Positions 36,463 through 44,998 of a DNA stretch of 64,000 nt are shown here, piece by piece. The notes below the pieces were generated by a model. It worked only from the letters and a program-made list of their open reading frames with translations, searched no databases and had not been told where the DNA came from. Both the position numbers and the translations under genes were made by a program. Location: contig PKFB01000058.1 in NCBI GenBank assembly GCA_002919305.1, forward strand, positions 119,549 to 183,548, given 5' to 3'. Source of the DNA: Actinomycetales bacterium. GTDB lineage: Bacteria; Actinomycetota; Actinomycetes; Mycobacteriales; Micromonosporaceae. Position 1 is the stretch's first letter. Every line of letters starts with the position of its first letter.

Positions 36463-37976
36463 CCGTCGGACAGGTGTTGCTGGTCGGGGCCGTGGCGCTC
36501 CCCGCCGTCGGGGCTCTCGCCGTAGCCGGGATGCCGGCGCGGCTCGACCGTGCTGCCCGGATCCTCGGCACGGTGATCGCCGGGGCGGTCCTGGCCGTCA
36601 CCGCCGGGCTCGCCCTGGGGGAGCGCACCTGGTTCGCGTACCTCGACGGCTCCCCGGTGGTCAGGCCCTGGCATGAGGTGGACGTGGTGTGGGCAGAGAG
36701 CCTGGACCTGGCGTTCCACCTCGGGGTGGACGGCATCTCCTGGCCCCTGGTGGCGTTGACCGCGCTACTGACCCTGCTGTGCTGCCTGTATTCACTGTGG
36801 ACGGTGCCGGCACCGGGGCGGGGACGACTCCTGGTAGCCCTGCTGCTGGCCATTGAATGCGGCATTCTCGGGGTGTTCCTCTCCCTGGACCTCGTGCTCT
36901 TCTTCGTCTTCTTCGAGGTCGTGCTGCTGCCCATGTACGCGGTGATCGCGGTCTGGGGTGGGCTGGACCGCCGGCACGCGGCTGTGAAGTTCGTGCTGTA
37001 CACCCTGGCCGGATCGGTGCTACTGGTGGTGGGGATCTTCACCGTGGTGGCCGCGGCCGGCACCTCCGACCTGGTCGTGCTGTCCACCCAGGCTGGCGCC
37101 GGCATCAGCCACGGCACCCAGGTCGCCGCGTTCGTCCTGCTGGCCCTGGCGTTCGCGGTGAAAAGCCCGCTGTGGCCGCTGCATACCTGGCTGCCGGACG
37201 CGCACACCGAAGCACCCACGGTGGGGTCGGTGATCCTGGCGGGGGTGCTGCTGAAGATGGGCACCTACGGCCTGATCCGGGTGGCGGTCGGCACCGTCCC
37301 GGACGGCGCGCGACAGCTCGCCCCGGTCCTGGGGGTCCTGGCGGTGGCCGCGATCCTCGTCGGGTCGCTGGTCTGCCTGGCCCAGACCGAGCTCAAACGT
37401 CTCATCGCGTACTCCTCGGTCGGACACATGGGGTTCGTGCTGCTGGGCATCGCGACCCTGAGCGCCACCGGGCTGCAAGCCGCCCTGATCGGCAACATCG
37501 CCCACGGCGTTATCACAGGCCTGCTGTTCTTCCTCGCCGGCGCGATCAAGGACCGGGCCCACACCGGGGTACTCACCTCCCTCGGCGGGCTCCGCGACAC
37601 CTCACCGCTTCTAGCCGGGCTGCTGGGGTACGCCGCGATCGCCTCCCTGGGCCTGCCGGGTCTGGCTGGTTTCTGGGGAGAAGCGTTCGCGGTGTACGCG
37701 GCCATCGATCGCGGCGGAGCGCTGTGGACCACCGCGGGTGTCCTCGCCGCGGTGGGTGGGGCGCTGACGGCCGCGTACCTGCTTAGGCTGCTGCGAACGG
37801 TGACCCACGGACCGGCCGCACCCGCCGTGACCGGCCTGCCCCGGGTCACCACCGTCGAACTGATCACCTGGGCGCCGCTGGTGGTGTTGGCGCTCCTGCT
37901 CGGAGTGGTGCCCGGGATCGTCCTTGACACCACCATCGCTCCCGTCAACGCCCTGATCGAGGCGGTGGCACCGTGA
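36459..37976 (+). CDS. nuoM: NADH-quinone oxidoreductase subunit M (second nuo set)
   Basis: The 505-residue antiporter-like subunit shows the conserved Glu in FFEVVLLPMYAVIAVWGG near residue 155 and the lysine region VKSPLWPLHTWLPDAHTEAP near residue 232. About fourteen hydrophobic helices are present. The frame is open upstream inside nuoL, but ATG 36459, overlapping the nuoL stop as ATGA, is the natural start. It overlaps nuoN by four bases. Confidence 0.94.
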   Translation: MTVGQVLLVGAVALPAVGALAVAGMPARLDRAARILGTVIAGAVLAVTAGLALGERTWFAYLDGSPVVRPWHEVDVVWAESLDLAFHLGVDGISWPLVALTALLTLLCCLYSLWTVPAPGRGRLLVALLLAIECGILGVFLSLDLVLFFVFFEVVLLPMYAVIAVWGGLDRRHAAVKFVLYTLAGSVLLVVGIFTVVAAAGTSDLVVLSTQAGAGISHGTQVAAFVLLALAFAVKSPLWPLHTWLPDAHTEAPTVGSVILAGVLLKMGTYGLIRVAVGTVPDGARQLAPVLGVLAVAAILVGSLVCLAQTELKRLIAYSSVGHMGFVLLGIATLSATGLQAALIGNIAHGVITGLLFFLAGAIKDRAHTGVLTSLGGLRDTSPLLAGLLGYAAIASLGLPGLAGFWGEAFAVYAAIDRGGALWTTAGVLAAVGGALTAAYLLRLLRTVTHGPAAPAVTGLPRVTTVELITWAPLVVLALLLGVVPGIVLDTTIAPVNALIEAVAP

Positions 37977-39622
37977 ACCTCGTCCAGTCGATCGACCATG
38001 TGGCGCTGCTGCCGGCGTACCTGGCCGCGGCGACTGCCCTGCTGGCGTTCCTGGTGGATCTGATCGTTCCTGGTCGACCGATCCCGGTCCTGGCGGCCGC
38101 CGCGGTGGGGACCGCCGCCACCGGCGTCGCCGCCTGGGTGATCGGCGCCGGCCCGGACCGTGCCACGTTCTGCATCGGTGGTGGCACCCTGCCGGGGGAG
38201 ATCGCCGTTGAACGCTCCTGCTCCTTCAGCGCCGACGGCACCGGCGCCGTCATCGCGGTCGTGCTGTGCGGGCTGACCCTGCTGGTGCTGGCGCTGTCGG
38301 TGCCGGCGGTCTCGGGTCCGACGGGCATCCCGGCGGGGGAGTACTGCTTCCTGCTGGCGGCCTCCCTCACCGGTGGGGTCGTACTCGGGTACGCCCGCGA
38401 CCTGATCACCCTGCTGGTCGCGTTGGAGACCCTCACCCTGCCGCTGTACGTGCTGACCGGTCTGCGGCGCCGCAGCCTCGCCAGCGCCGAAGGCGCGGTG
38501 ACGTTCCTCGTGGTCTCCGTGGTCTCCACCGCGGTCACGCTCATGGGCGTGGCCCTGTTGTACGCCCTCACCGGGGCCGTGCACCTGGACCGGCTCGCCG
38601 TGGCGCTGGAGGCCCGGGACGACCTGCGGCAGATCCCGTTGACCGCGGTCGCCGCGGTGATGGTGGTGGCCGGGCTCGCCTTCAAGATCGCGGCGGTGCC
38701 GTTCCACGCCTGGGCACCCACCGCGTACGACGGCGCCCCACTGCCGGTGGCCGCCTACCTGTCGACCGCGTCGAAGCTGGGCGGCGTGGTCGCGATCCTG
38801 CTGGTGGTGATCGGAGGCCTGTGGCCCTGGCTGAACGTGACCGGCCCGGTGCTGGCCGGTGTCGCGGTGCTCACCATGACCGTGGGGAACCTGGTCGCGC
38901 TCCAGCAGCGGCGCATGGTGCGTCTGCTCGCCTGGTCCTCGGTCGCGCAGGCCGGCTATCTCATCGCGCCGCTGGGGGCGTTCGCCACGGCGGCCGGTCG
39001 GGAGGACCCCCGCACGGCGGTCGCGGCGACCGTGGCGTACACCATCTTCTTTGTCCTGCTGGAGGTAGCGGCCTTCGGCGCGGTCATCGCGGCGCGGGGA
39101 GCCGCTGACGGTGGCTGGTTGACGGACTACCGCGGCATCGCCCGACGTCACCCGTGGGTGGCGACGGTTTTGGTCCTGGCGTTGGCCGGCCTCGCCGGCC
39201 TGCCACCGGGCCTCGCCGGACTGTTCGCCAAGATCACCGTGATCCGTGCGCTGCTGGTTAACCAGGCCGGCTGGCTCGCCGTGATCGTGGCGCTCAACGC
39301 CGTCATCGGACTGGTGTACTACCTGCGGGTGGGGGTGCTGCTGTTCCAGCGGGCCCCAGACCAGGCCACCGCCACGGTCGGCGCTTCCACCACCGGCGAC
39401 GCCACCCCGGCTCCGGCTCCTGGCGCCGGTGAGGCCCCGACACCTGCCCGGCCAGCACCGGCCGGGCAGGCGCCGTGGAGATCACGTGCGGTGGGATCGG
39501 ATGCGGTCGCCTGGCCGGTCGGGGCCGCCCTCGCCGCGATCACCCTGGTCGGGGTAGGGGTCGGTTTCGCGCCGCAGACGGTGCTGGACGCCGCAGGCAC
39601 TGCCCTTGCCTTCCTGTCCTAA
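37973..39622 (+). CDS. nuoN: NADH-quinone oxidoreductase subunit N (second nuo set)
   Basis: This is the last gene of the second set, 549 residues. It has about fourteen helices with LVALETLTLPLYVLTGLRRR near residue 145, KIAAVPFHAWAPTAYDGAP near residue 238, and the lysine-poor but conserved VRLLAWSSVAQAGY region near residue 315. A Pro/Ala/Thr-rich insert of about 45 residues lies near residues 470-515 before the final helix, longer than in the first NuoN. It starts with GTG overlapping the nuoM stop. Confidence 0.94.
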   Translation: MNLVQSIDHVALLPAYLAAATALLAFLVDLIVPGRPIPVLAAAAVGTAATGVAAWVIGAGPDRATFCIGGGTLPGEIAVERSCSFSADGTGAVIAVVLCGLTLLVLALSVPAVSGPTGIPAGEYCFLLAASLTGGVVLGYARDLITLLVALETLTLPLYVLTGLRRRSLASAEGAVTFLVVSVVSTAVTLMGVALLYALTGAVHLDRLAVALEARDDLRQIPLTAVAAVMVVAGLAFKIAAVPFHAWAPTAYDGAPLPVAAYLSTASKLGGVVAILLVVIGGLWPWLNVTGPVLAGVAVLTMTVGNLVALQQRRMVRLLAWSSVAQAGYLIAPLGAFATAAGREDPRTAVAATVAYTIFFVLLEVAAFGAVIAARGAADGGWLTDYRGIARRHPWVATVLVLALAGLAGLPPGLAGLFAKITVIRALLVNQAGWLAVIVALNAVIGLVYYLRVGVLLFQRAPDQATATVGASTTGDATPAPAPGAGEAPTPARPAPAGQAPWRSRAVGSDAVAWPVGAALAAITLVGVGVGFAPQTVLDAAGTALAFLS

Positions 39623-39654
39623 CTCTCCCTCCTGCTTCCCCTCTGTCCCGGGGA

Positions 39655-39685
39655 AAACCCGTCTTCAGCGACGAGAGCGGGGTTT
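39655..39685 (+). terminator. Possible terminator after the second nuo set
   Basis: AAACCC (39655-39660) and GGGTTT (39680-39685) pair over an 19-base loop, followed by CTC. The stem is short. Its position 33 bases after nuoN is the main support. Confidence 0.35.
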
Positions 39686-39784
39686 CTCACAGGGGTGATG
39701 GGGCATGTCCAGACAACGACGAGCGTTACAGCTCACAGCCGTCGCTCCCTGCTGAGCGACCGTGGTTCTGGGGGGAGTGAAAGC

Positions 39785-40648
39785 ATGGTGCACCGGCACC
39801 ACAATGGCCTGAAGACCGCGCTGCTGCTCGGGGTGCTGACCGGGCTGATTCTGGCGGTCGGGTACTGGCTGGGCGGCGGACCTGGACTGGTGATCGCCGT
39901 CATCCTGTCCCTTGCCCTCAACGCCGGAACCTACTTCTGGTCCGACAAGATCGCGTTGCGTGCGATGCGGGCGCGTCCGGTCACAGAGGCCCAGGCGCCG
40001 GAGCTGTACGCGATGGTCCGTGAACTGGCGGCCAAGGCGCGGCAGCCGATGCCCCGGCTGTACGTCAGCCCAACCCCGCAACCCAACGCGTTCGCCACCG
40101 GTCGTAACCCCCGCAACGCCGCGGTGTGCGTCACCGAGGGGATCCTCGGCATACTCAACCAGCGGGAACTGCGCGCCGTTATCGGACACGAACTGTCCCA
40201 CGTCTATAACCGGGACATTCTGATCTCCAGCGTGGCTGCCGCTCTGGCGGGCATCATCACCATGCTGGCGAACTTGGCCTGGTTCATCCCATTGGGCGGC
40301 AACGACGATGACGCCCCCAACCCGTTCGCCCTGCTCTTCATGATCATCCTTGGGCCGTTGGCGGCGAGCGTCATCCAGCTGGCGATCAGCCGGAGCCGGG
40401 AGTACGAAGCCGACGCCAGCGGCGCCCAGTTGAGCGGAGACCCGTTGGCTCTCGCCAGCGCCCTGCGAAAGATTCACTACGGTACGCGACGGATGCCGCT
40501 TCCCGCCGACTCGGCGCTGACCTCCAGCGCCCACCTGATGATCGCCAACCCGTTGAGCGGCCAAGGCCTGGCCAACCTGTTCTCCACGCACCCACCGATG
40601 GAGGAGCGGGTACGCCGGCTGGAGGCGATGGCGGGCGTGACGCGATGA
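39785..40648 (+). CDS. htpX: HtpX-type membrane zinc metalloprotease
   Basis: This is an M48-family membrane-bound protease for quality control of membrane proteins. The 287-residue product has two N-terminal helices (about 10-50), the zinc motif HELSH at 135-139, a second pair of helices (about 145-200), and the third ligand glutamate in SREYEAD near residue 206. The ATG at 39785, after GGGGGGAGTGA, fits the family N-terminus; an open frame from 39695 is not needed. It stands alone between the second nuo set and an MFS gene. Confidence 0.92.
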   Translation: MVHRHHNGLKTALLLGVLTGLILAVGYWLGGGPGLVIAVILSLALNAGTYFWSDKIALRAMRARPVTEAQAPELYAMVRELAAKARQPMPRLYVSPTPQPNAFATGRNPRNAAVCVTEGILGILNQRELRAVIGHELSHVYNRDILISSVAAALAGIITMLANLAWFIPLGGNDDDAPNPFALLFMIILGPLAASVIQLAISRSREYEADASGAQLSGDPLALASALRKIHYGTRRMPLPADSALTSSAHLMIANPLSGQGLANLFSTHPPMEERVRRLEAMAGVTR

Positions 40649-40652
40649 CCTG

Positions 40653-40678
40653 TTCACGGCCGGTTACCGGGCTGTGAA
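40653..40678 (+). terminator. Hairpin after htpX
   Basis: TTCAC (40653-40657) pairs with GTGAA (40674-40678), and the inner GGCC-GG/CC-GGGC bases also pair with one bulge. It begins five bases after the htpX stop and has no T-run. Confidence 0.4.
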
Positions 40679-40820
40679 TCCCCTCACCTCAGCCGAGGAA
40701 TCTCCTTTCTGGTCGGGGTGAGTGCGGACTAGCCTCGAAGCCCACATCACCCCTTACCACTTCCCGCCTGGCGCTGTTGCGCGCCCGCGGAATCTTGAGA
40801 CCCATCCCCGGAGGACGGCT

Positions 40821-42086
40821 GTGGCCGCGCTGCGTCGATATTCGGAGGTTTGGCGCATTCCAGGTGCTCCTGCCCTATTAGTGGGGGGTATTTTCGCGCG
40901 CCTCCCCATCGGCATGACTCCCCTGGCGCTTCTTCTCCTGGTCGAGGGAACCACCGACCGCTACACCCCTGCCGCGATCGCCAGCGCGGTGTTCGCCCTC
41001 GCGGGCGCCGCCGCGAGCCCAATCGCCGGTCGCCTGTGCGACCGTCTTGGCCCCGCGCCTGTCCTCATCGTCACTGCCATCGCCCACCCCATCGCTCTCC
41101 TCGGACTGATCCTCAGCGCGGATCGTGGACTTCCACTCGCCGCCATTTGGGTGGCGGCCGGCCTAGTCGGCGCTACCTTCCCACCCCTGACGGCGGCGGT
41201 ACGCGGCGCGTGGAGCACCCTGACCGCCTCGGGCAGCGGACGGGAACACCTGCGTTCTCCTGCTCTGGCGGCGGAGACCACGCTTTTTGAGGTCGTCTTC
41301 GTGATCGGGCCGCTGCTGGTCGCCGGTTTCCTGATCGTCAGTACGCCCGCGGCGGCCCTCTTCGGTGCCGGCGTCATCACCCTCATCGGCACTATCGGCC
41401 TGTCCCGCAGCCCCGCGATCCGGGGATGGCGACGGGACCCGACGCACGTGACCGCCCGCGGCCTGGGCCCGCTCACCTCACCCGGGTTCCCCGCGCTCCT
41501 GGTCTGCGTCTTCGGGTTATCCATCGCCTTCGGCGCGGTCTCTGTGATCGTGCCGGCGTTCGCCGACTTCCACAGCTCCTCCGAGAGCGCGGACGGTCTG
41601 GCGGGCGTCTTGCTCGCCATGTGGGCCATCGGTAGCACCATCGGCGGCGTATGGTTCGGGACCCGCTCCTTCCAGGCGCCGCTGCAGCTTCAGTTCGCCC
41701 TGTTCCTGGGGGCCGTCTCGATCAGCCTGTTCGTCTTCTCGGTGATGTCGAGCCCATTCGCGCTCGGCACCGGCCTGCTGATCGGTGGTGCCGCGATCGC
41801 GCCTGCCCTCACCCTGGAGAACTCCATGGTCGCCCACACCGCCCCGGCCGGCATGGTGAACGAGGCCTTCACCTGGGTCGTCACCGTCTCGGTCGCCGCA
41901 AGCTCACTGGGCGGGGCCGTCGCCGGGCCACTGGTCGACCATCCCGGCGGGCTGCCGTGGGCTTTCGTCGTGGCCGGCGCCTCGGTCGCCTGCGCGGCTC
42001 TGGTCGCTGGGTGGCCGAACGGGCCTCTGGCCAAGGGAGGCTCACCAACGGCGGGCGTCAGGGACATCGCCCAGGACGCCGCCTGA
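40821..42086 (+). CDS. Major facilitator superfamily transporter
   Basis: The 421-residue product has about twelve membrane helices. The loop between helices 2 and 3 reads AGRLCDRLGPAPVL, close to the MFS motif A pattern. The start is placed at GTG 40821, six bases after GGAGG; the frame is open from 40722, but that extension is Pro/His-rich and unlikely. The second half resembles other actinobacterial sugar/drug efflux-like MFS proteins, but no substrate can be assigned. It converges with yajQ over a shared hairpin. Confidence 0.82.
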   Translation: MAALRRYSEVWRIPGAPALLVGGIFARLPIGMTPLALLLLVEGTTDRYTPAAIASAVFALAGAAASPIAGRLCDRLGPAPVLIVTAIAHPIALLGLILSADRGLPLAAIWVAAGLVGATFPPLTAAVRGAWSTLTASGSGREHLRSPALAAETTLFEVVFVIGPLLVAGFLIVSTPAAALFGAGVITLIGTIGLSRSPAIRGWRRDPTHVTARGLGPLTSPGFPALLVCVFGLSIAFGAVSVIVPAFADFHSSSESADGLAGVLLAMWAIGSTIGGVWFGTRSFQAPLQLQFALFLGAVSISLFVFSVMSSPFALGTGLLIGGAAIAPALTLENSMVAHTAPAGMVNEAFTWVVTVSVAASSLGGAVAGPLVDHPGGLPWAFVVAGASVACAALVAGWPNGPLAKGGSPTAGVRDIAQDAA

Positions 42087-42295
42087 GCGGAACCCGCGCG
42101 CTCGCGCGTACCCCTGCCGTTAATACGGCTAGCGACGCGACTGAGCCGCTCATACCGCGTGGGGGTAGTCCTGAGCTTTCAGACCGCGACGTGATCGCCG
42201 TATCGCGTGTCTGGGCCCTGGCGCCACCATCATGCCGAGCACACGGAAGCCGGGGCCCGGGACGCTTCCGCCATACACGAAATCCGACAGCTCCG

Positions 42296-42330
42296 GGACC
42301 CCGGCCACATACCCCCGTAGGCCGGGGTCC
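42296..42330. terminator. Perfect hairpin between the MFS gene and yajQ
   Basis: GGACCCCGGCC (42296-42306) and GGCCGGGGTCC (42320-42330) form an 11-base perfect stem. Its right end touches the yajQ stop codon. It is positioned to end both convergent transcripts. No T-run is visible. Confidence 0.6.
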
Positions 42331-42824
42331 TAGCGGTAGTTGGTGAACTGGAGAGCGATGTCGAAGTCCGCCTGCTTCAGCAGCGCGATCACCGCTTGAA
42401 GATCGTCCCGCTTCTTGCTGAGCACCCGGATCTGGTCACCCTGGATCTGCGTCTGGACCCCCTTGGGGCCCTCATCCCGGATCTTCTTCGTGATCTCTTT
42501 GGCCTTGTCTGCTGAGATCCCCTGCACGATCCGGCAGTTGATCTTGTAGGCCTTTCCTGACGGCCGAGGGGCACCCGCATCCAGAGCCTTCAGCGAGACA
42601 CCGCGGCGTACCAGCTTCTCCTTGAAGACATCCAGCGCCGCCTTCACCCGCTCCTCGGTCTCCGCCTGGAGGACCACCGCCTCCTCCCCGGACCAGGAGA
42701 TCTGCGCACCAGTACCCCGGAAGTCGAACCGGTTGGCCAGCTCCTTGGCAGTCTGGTTCAGCGCGTTGTCCACCTCTTGGCGGTCCACTTTGCTCACGAT
42801 GTCAAAGGAAGAGGTATTTGCCAT
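42330..42824 (-). CDS. yajQ: YajQ-family nucleotide-binding protein
   Basis: This is a 164-residue member of the YajQ (UPF0234) family, soluble proteins with a ferredoxin-like fold; members in some bacteria bind cyclic-di-GMP. It begins [20 protein letters not shown], contains [12 protein letters not shown] near residue 34, and ends [11 protein letters not shown], all typical. A GGDEF/EAL protein is encoded about 4 kb away, but a link is not shown. AGAG lies just upstream of the ATG at 42824. Confidence 0.9.
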   Translation of the reverse strand: MANTSSFDIVSKVDRQEVDNALNQTAKELANRFDFRGTGAQISWSGEEAVVLQAETEERVKAALDVFKEKLVRRGVSLKALDAGAPRPSGKAYKINCRIVQGISADKAKEITKKIRDEGPKGVQTQIQGDQIRVLSKKRDDLQAVIALLKQADFDIALQFTNYR

Positions 42825-42927
42825 GTTCTCTCCGGTTATGTCGCTTCACCAGTAGTGTGATACGCGGCACGGTGACACCGTCGGCGCCGCCCCTCAAGCA
42901 GGATCTCGCCACGCAGACGCTACCCGT

Positions 42928-42958
42928 TTGCGTCCAGCCCGGAGGGTGCGGCTATTCT
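42928..42958 (+). promoter_or_regulatory. Probable promoter of tRNA-Tyr
   Basis: TTGCGT (42928-42933) and TATTCT (42953-42958) are spaced by 19 bases, about 33 bases upstream of the tRNA. The spacer is slightly long for a standard promoter. Confidence 0.45.
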
Positions 42959-42991
42959 TGCGTGCGCACCCGCATTACACGGCGGGCGCAC

Positions 42992-43075
42992 GGCGGGTTG
43001 CCCGAGTGGCCAAAGGGAGCGGTCTGTAAAACCGTCGCGAAAGCTACGCTGGTTCGAATCCAGCACCCGCCACCA
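42992..43075 (+). tRNA. tRNA-Tyr (anticodon GTA)
   Basis: The acceptor arms GGCGGGT and ACCCGCC pair perfectly, with discriminator A and an encoded CCA. The anticodon loop reads CTGTAAA with GTA at 43026-43028. A long variable arm (CGCGAAAGCTACG) is present, as in class II tRNAs, and the T loop is GGTTCGAATCC. Confidence 0.95.
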
Positions 43076-43085
43076 GCAGGGCTGA

Positions 43086-43124
43086 GGCCCCTTGATCAGC
43101 AACGGCGCTGGTCGGGGGCCTTTT
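43086..43124 (+). terminator. Rho-independent terminator of tRNA-Tyr
   Basis: GGCCCC with an extended partly paired arm (TTGATCAGC against GCTGGTC) closes with GGGGCC and runs into TTTT. It starts ten bases after the tRNA. Confidence 0.72.
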
Positions 43125-43561
43125 ATCGTCTCTGCCCTCACCGCCAGCCGCCCCTGTCAGGTGGCCTGGGACGCGTTCCGGCAGCGGCCGCGCCACAGCC
43201 GGCCAGAGCCCTCGTTGAACTACCCGAGGCTTGTTTGTGGCCTATCGACAGGCAGAACGGCGGCGATACGGCCTTCTAGAGGCCTCGCCTTGGCCTCTTA
43301 CGCGCGGTGTAGGTACGCCCGTCAGGTGTGGCCACTGTGGCTGGTCCATTGAAGACCTGGGGCGCTGCCCATGGTGAGCCACGTAAATAGATGTTCGTGA
43401 TGCAGATCACGTAGATGCGTGGTTAGGGAGGGCGACCCTCCCAAGCGATGGTGAACACAACGACCCGAGCGGAATGCAGTGGCAGACCGCGTAGGCCAAA
43501 GCCGCGCACCTGAGCCGGGGAGTGGTTCCACTCCTTCAGAGGGGTGCCCGTCTAATCCGAC
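43125..43561. other. No recognisable gene
   Basis: These 437 bases between the tRNA-Tyr terminator and the stop of the pentapeptide-repeat gene show no supportable reading frame or strong hairpin. Confidence 0.4.
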
Positions 43562-44998
43562 TCACGACGCCTTACCCGCCTCGTGACCAGCAGGTGGTGA
43601 CGAGGCCGTCGGGTCAGGCGTGGGGTCGTCGTTGATCTCCTCCAGAAGCCCATCACCGGGGTGATCCGGATCGGGGACCACTCGCCACCCCGGCGGCCAG
43701 GCATCGAACACGGGGTGGCTAGCCAAACCCACTACCCGACAACCATGGAACAGACCTCTACCTGTGAAGGTGGCTCCTAGGAACGAGGCGGTGCTTGTGA
43801 AGGTGGCTTCGTAAAACCAGGCGTCGTCTTTGAAGGTGGCTTTGTCGAACCGGGCGGTGCCTGTGAAGGTGGCTTCGTCAAACTGGGCGTCGTCTTTGAA
43901 GGTGGCTTCGTCAAACCAGGCGTCGTCTTTGAAGGTGGCTTCTGTGAACCAGGCGGTGCCTGTGAAGGTGGCTTCGTCAAACTGGGCGGCGCCTGTGAAG
44001 GTGGCTTCGTAAAACCAGGCGGCGCCTGTGAAGGTGGCTTCGTAAAACCAGGCGGCGCCTGTGAAGGTGGCTTTGTCGAACCGGGCGGTGCCTGTGAAGG
44101 TGGCGTGAGTGAAATCGGCCCGGCGGAGTCGGCAGCCACTCATGTCGAGGTCGATGAGAGTGGCCCCCGACAGGTCGATGTCCATGTCGGGCCAGAACGC
44201 AGGCCCGTCGGGGTTGAGGTGATGGGCCAGGAGGCGTTGGGCGGTGAGCCGTACCTGACGCTCCTCGTGCGGGTCTGTTCCGGCTGACGTGGGGTTTCCG
44301 GTGGTGGGTAGGCCCGGTCGAGGGGGACGACCGGCCCAGGCTCCGCTGCGGCGCGGTGTTCTGGTGCCGGGCGGGTGATACGGCATGCGCAGGTAGGCGC
44401 AGATGACATCGACGATGGTCTGTCGATGATTGGGGTTGTCCTGTCCGAGTCGTGACAACGCGTACAGGCCCGCCAACCTGACGGGGGCCTTGTCCGAGCC
44501 GAGTTGTTCAGCGGCGGCGACGTACAGTTCGGTGACGCGCTGTTCGGTGTCGTGTCGTTCGGTGTGCCATTGGCGCCGTAGTGCCAAGCCGAGGGCGACG
44601 AGGGCGCCGAGGCCAGCGGCAACACCGAGGCTGGTGCGGATGGCGTCGATGCGTACCGCTGCCCTGGTGGCCTCACTAGCCTGGTTGGCCTCCCCGAGCA
44701 GCCATACCAACACCGCGACGGTGGCGGCGGTCGCCGCAACAAGGAACAGCAAGCTTGCAGCCGACCACCACCCCCATCGATCCCACCATCGCTTACGAGA
44801 GCTTGAAGCTGAGCCAGAACGTGACGGGAGTGACGGGCGGGTAAGGGCAGTGGTCGCTGTCGCCGCCCCGGCTGCCTCCAAGAACAACACGAGCGCCTCA
44901 CTGTCCCACACAAGGCTGACCACGACAGCGCCGGTCAAACAGAGCAGGCAGACTGTCACCAGAATGATCCGGACGCGACCACCCACAACTCTCATCAT
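43562..44998 (-). CDS. Membrane protein with a pentapeptide-repeat C-terminal domain
   Basis: The 478-residue product has two N-terminal membrane helices (about 10-32 and 76-101), a third hydrophobic stretch at about 120-141, a cytoplasmic helical segment (VTELYVAAAEQLGSDKAPVR and on), and a pentapeptide-repeat solenoid. The solenoid consists of eleven successive 11-residue units of the form ATFTGAAWFYE (about residues 291-411), of the Pentapeptide_3 kind. Such solenoids are binding scaffolds; the partner is unknown. The last 60 residues are Pro/Asp-rich. The nearly identical repeat units suggest recent expansion. Confidence 0.85.
   Translation of the reverse strand: MMRVVGGRVRIILVTVCLLCLTGAVVVSLVWDSEALVLFLEAAGAATATTALTRPSLPSRSGSASSSRKRWWDRWGWWSAASLLFLVAATAATVAVLVWLLGEANQASEATRAAVRIDAIRTSLGVAAGLGALVALGLALRRQWHTERHDTEQRVTELYVAAAEQLGSDKAPVRLAGLYALSRLGQDNPNHRQTIVDVICAYLRMPYHPPGTRTPRRSGAWAGRPPRPGLPTTGNPTSAGTDPHEERQVRLTAQRLLAHHLNPDGPAFWPDMDIDLSGATLIDLDMSGCRLRRADFTHATFTGTARFDKATFTGAAWFYEATFTGAAWFYEATFTGAAQFDEATFTGTAWFTEATFKDDAWFDEATFKDDAQFDEATFTGTARFDKATFKDDAWFYEATFTSTASFLGATFTGRGLFHGCRVVGLASHPVFDAWPPGWRVVPDPDHPGDGLLEEINDDPTPDPTASSPPAGHEAGKAS
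43764..44126 (-). repeat. Eleven tandem 33-base repeats encoding the pentapeptide solenoid
   Basis: On the plus strand, GTGAAGGTGGC or TTGAAGGTGGC recurs every 33 bases from 43764 to 44094. Units differ mainly at a few codons (TG/KD, W/Q/R, YE/DE/DK/TE). All units keep the reading frame of the gene. Confidence 0.9.

Noticed and set aside
43764..44126. Regular 33-base repeats as a CRISPR array
   Set aside because: There are no unrelated spacers: the whole 33-base unit repeats, stays in frame, and encodes pentapeptide repeats. No cas genes are present.
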